A DNA stretch of 6,992 nucleotides from Clostridiales bacterium (lineage in GTDB: Bacteria; Bacillota; Clostridia; Peptostreptococcales; Anaerovoracaceae): positions 1 to 6,992 of the forward strand of contig WRJV01000205.1 of assembly GCA_009778415.1 (NCBI GenBank), written 5' to 3'. Of the stretch, positions 6,571 through 6,992 are shown one piece after another. Position 1 is the first letter of the stretch; each line of letters begins with the position of its first letter. The position numbers and the translations under genes were made by a program. Below the pieces are notes generated by a model, which was not told the origin of the DNA, ran no database searches, and saw only the letters and a program-made list of their open reading frames with translations.

Positions 6571-6992
6571 GTGCCGCCACCTCCTCCGCTACGCAGATGG
6601 ACGAAGGTTTTGCCGCCGGCGCCGTTGCTGTCCTGATACTCGATAGACAACAGGTTTTGCCTTGCGTTTTCAAAGGATACGGATCCGACTTCAAGCACCG
6701 AGGTCCCCGAGTCGGCAGACAGCTCCGCCTCCAGCCCCTTTTCGCAAAAGAGCTCCCGAAGCCAGCCGTCATAGGAGTATAGTATAGTGTTGTACATTGT
6801 TCCGTCAAACTCAGAGTCAAGGTACAGGGCAGAAGCGCCATCGTATGTTCCTACCCGCAGTTCCCCAAGGCCGTCGTTTGCGTGGACTTTCGCTGAGAGA
6901 TAGGAAAGGCACACCCTGCTTTTGAATTCTTCCTCCGACGTCTTTTGCATGCCGCCGTAGACGTTTGCTCCCAGCATCAGGACAAGCAGGAC
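6567..6992 (-). CDS. Membrane-anchored pilus-operon protein, N-terminus outside window (DUF4860-like)
   Basis: The frame is open to the right edge, so at least 141 residues are visible and the 5' end is missing. It begins VLLVLMLGANVYGGMQ, the end of a membrane helix, so the in-frame ATG at 6977 is probably internal and not the start. The soluble part has RVCLSYLSAKVHANDG, then a beta-rich region with ALYLDSEFDGTMYNTILYSYDG, WLRELFCEKG and a final VHLRSGGGGGT. From memory this resembles the DUF4860 family found among clostridial pilus-like genes, but I cannot verify the match. Two cysteines are visible, in RVCLS and LFCEK. Being first of three overlapping pilin-like genes, it is probably another single-pass component of the same filament or its assembly base. 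The prepilin processing site, if any, is off the window. Confidence 0.75.
   Translation of the reverse strand, partial: VLLVLMLGANVYGGMQKTSEEEFKSRVCLSYLSAKVHANDGLGELRVGTYDGASALYLDSEFDGTMYNTILYSYDGWLRELFCEKGLEAELSADSGTSVLEVGSVSFENARQNLLSIEYQDSNGAGGKTFVHLRSGGGGGT
6579..6587 (-). promoter_or_regulatory. Shine-Dalgarno site of the prepilin gene, embedded in the upstream gene
   Basis: On the - strand the bases read GGAGGAGGT, ending 8 bases before the ATG at 6570. The site falls inside the last codons of the upstream gene, where the same bases encode Gly-Gly-Gly. It confirms ATG 6570 and suggests that translation is handed over by coupling at the ATGA overlap. Confidence 0.8.

Noticed and set aside
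6975..6977. ATG at 6977 as the start of the last - strand gene
   Set aside because: The frame stays open to the window edge and encodes VLLVL before this Met, so the start would cut a membrane helix. No good ribosome site is visible in the remaining bases.

Overview
The window is dense bacterial chromosomal DNA carrying two gene blocks that point toward each other. It probably comes from a Clostridia-type Firmicute: the ATP-binding and permease parts of the MacB-like exporter are separate genes, there is a class B sortase next to type IV pilus genes, and most genes have strong AGGAGG-type ribosome sites. In the adaptor gene 10 of 16 Arg codons are AGG, and ATA is common for Ile, so this is not an extremely AT-rich clostridium. 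I cannot name a genus.

Left block, + strand (1-3836). It opens with the last 42 codons of a ParB/Spo0J-type partition protein, which suggests, but does not prove, that the region is near the replication origin. After an 88-base gap holding an extended -10 promoter come four tightly spaced genes. The first three form a MacAB/YknXYZ-type ABC exporter: membrane-anchored adaptor, ATPase and FtsX-fold permease. The fourth is an O6-methylguanine-DNA methyltransferase (ogt). The first three are probably one machine; ogt seems to be carried along in the same unit.

Right block, - strand (6992 down to 3839). This is the downstream end of a type IV pilus or pseudopilus operon whose start lies beyond the right edge. 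In transcription order it holds: a membrane-anchored protein cut by the window edge; a prepilin-like protein with a canonical G|MFLTE processing site; a small pilin-like protein lacking the +5 glutamate; a PilT-type retraction ATPase; and a class B sortase. The first three overlap by ATGA junctions and the next two are 17 and 13 bases apart, so they are almost certainly co-transcribed. The likely joint function is assembly and retraction of a cell-surface filament, with the sortase as an unexpected last member.

The two blocks converge with only 2 bases between the ogt and sortase stop codons and no recognisable terminator. No RNA genes, insertion sequences, CRISPR arrays or long repeats were seen. 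The strongest lead is the sortase-plus-pilus gene association.
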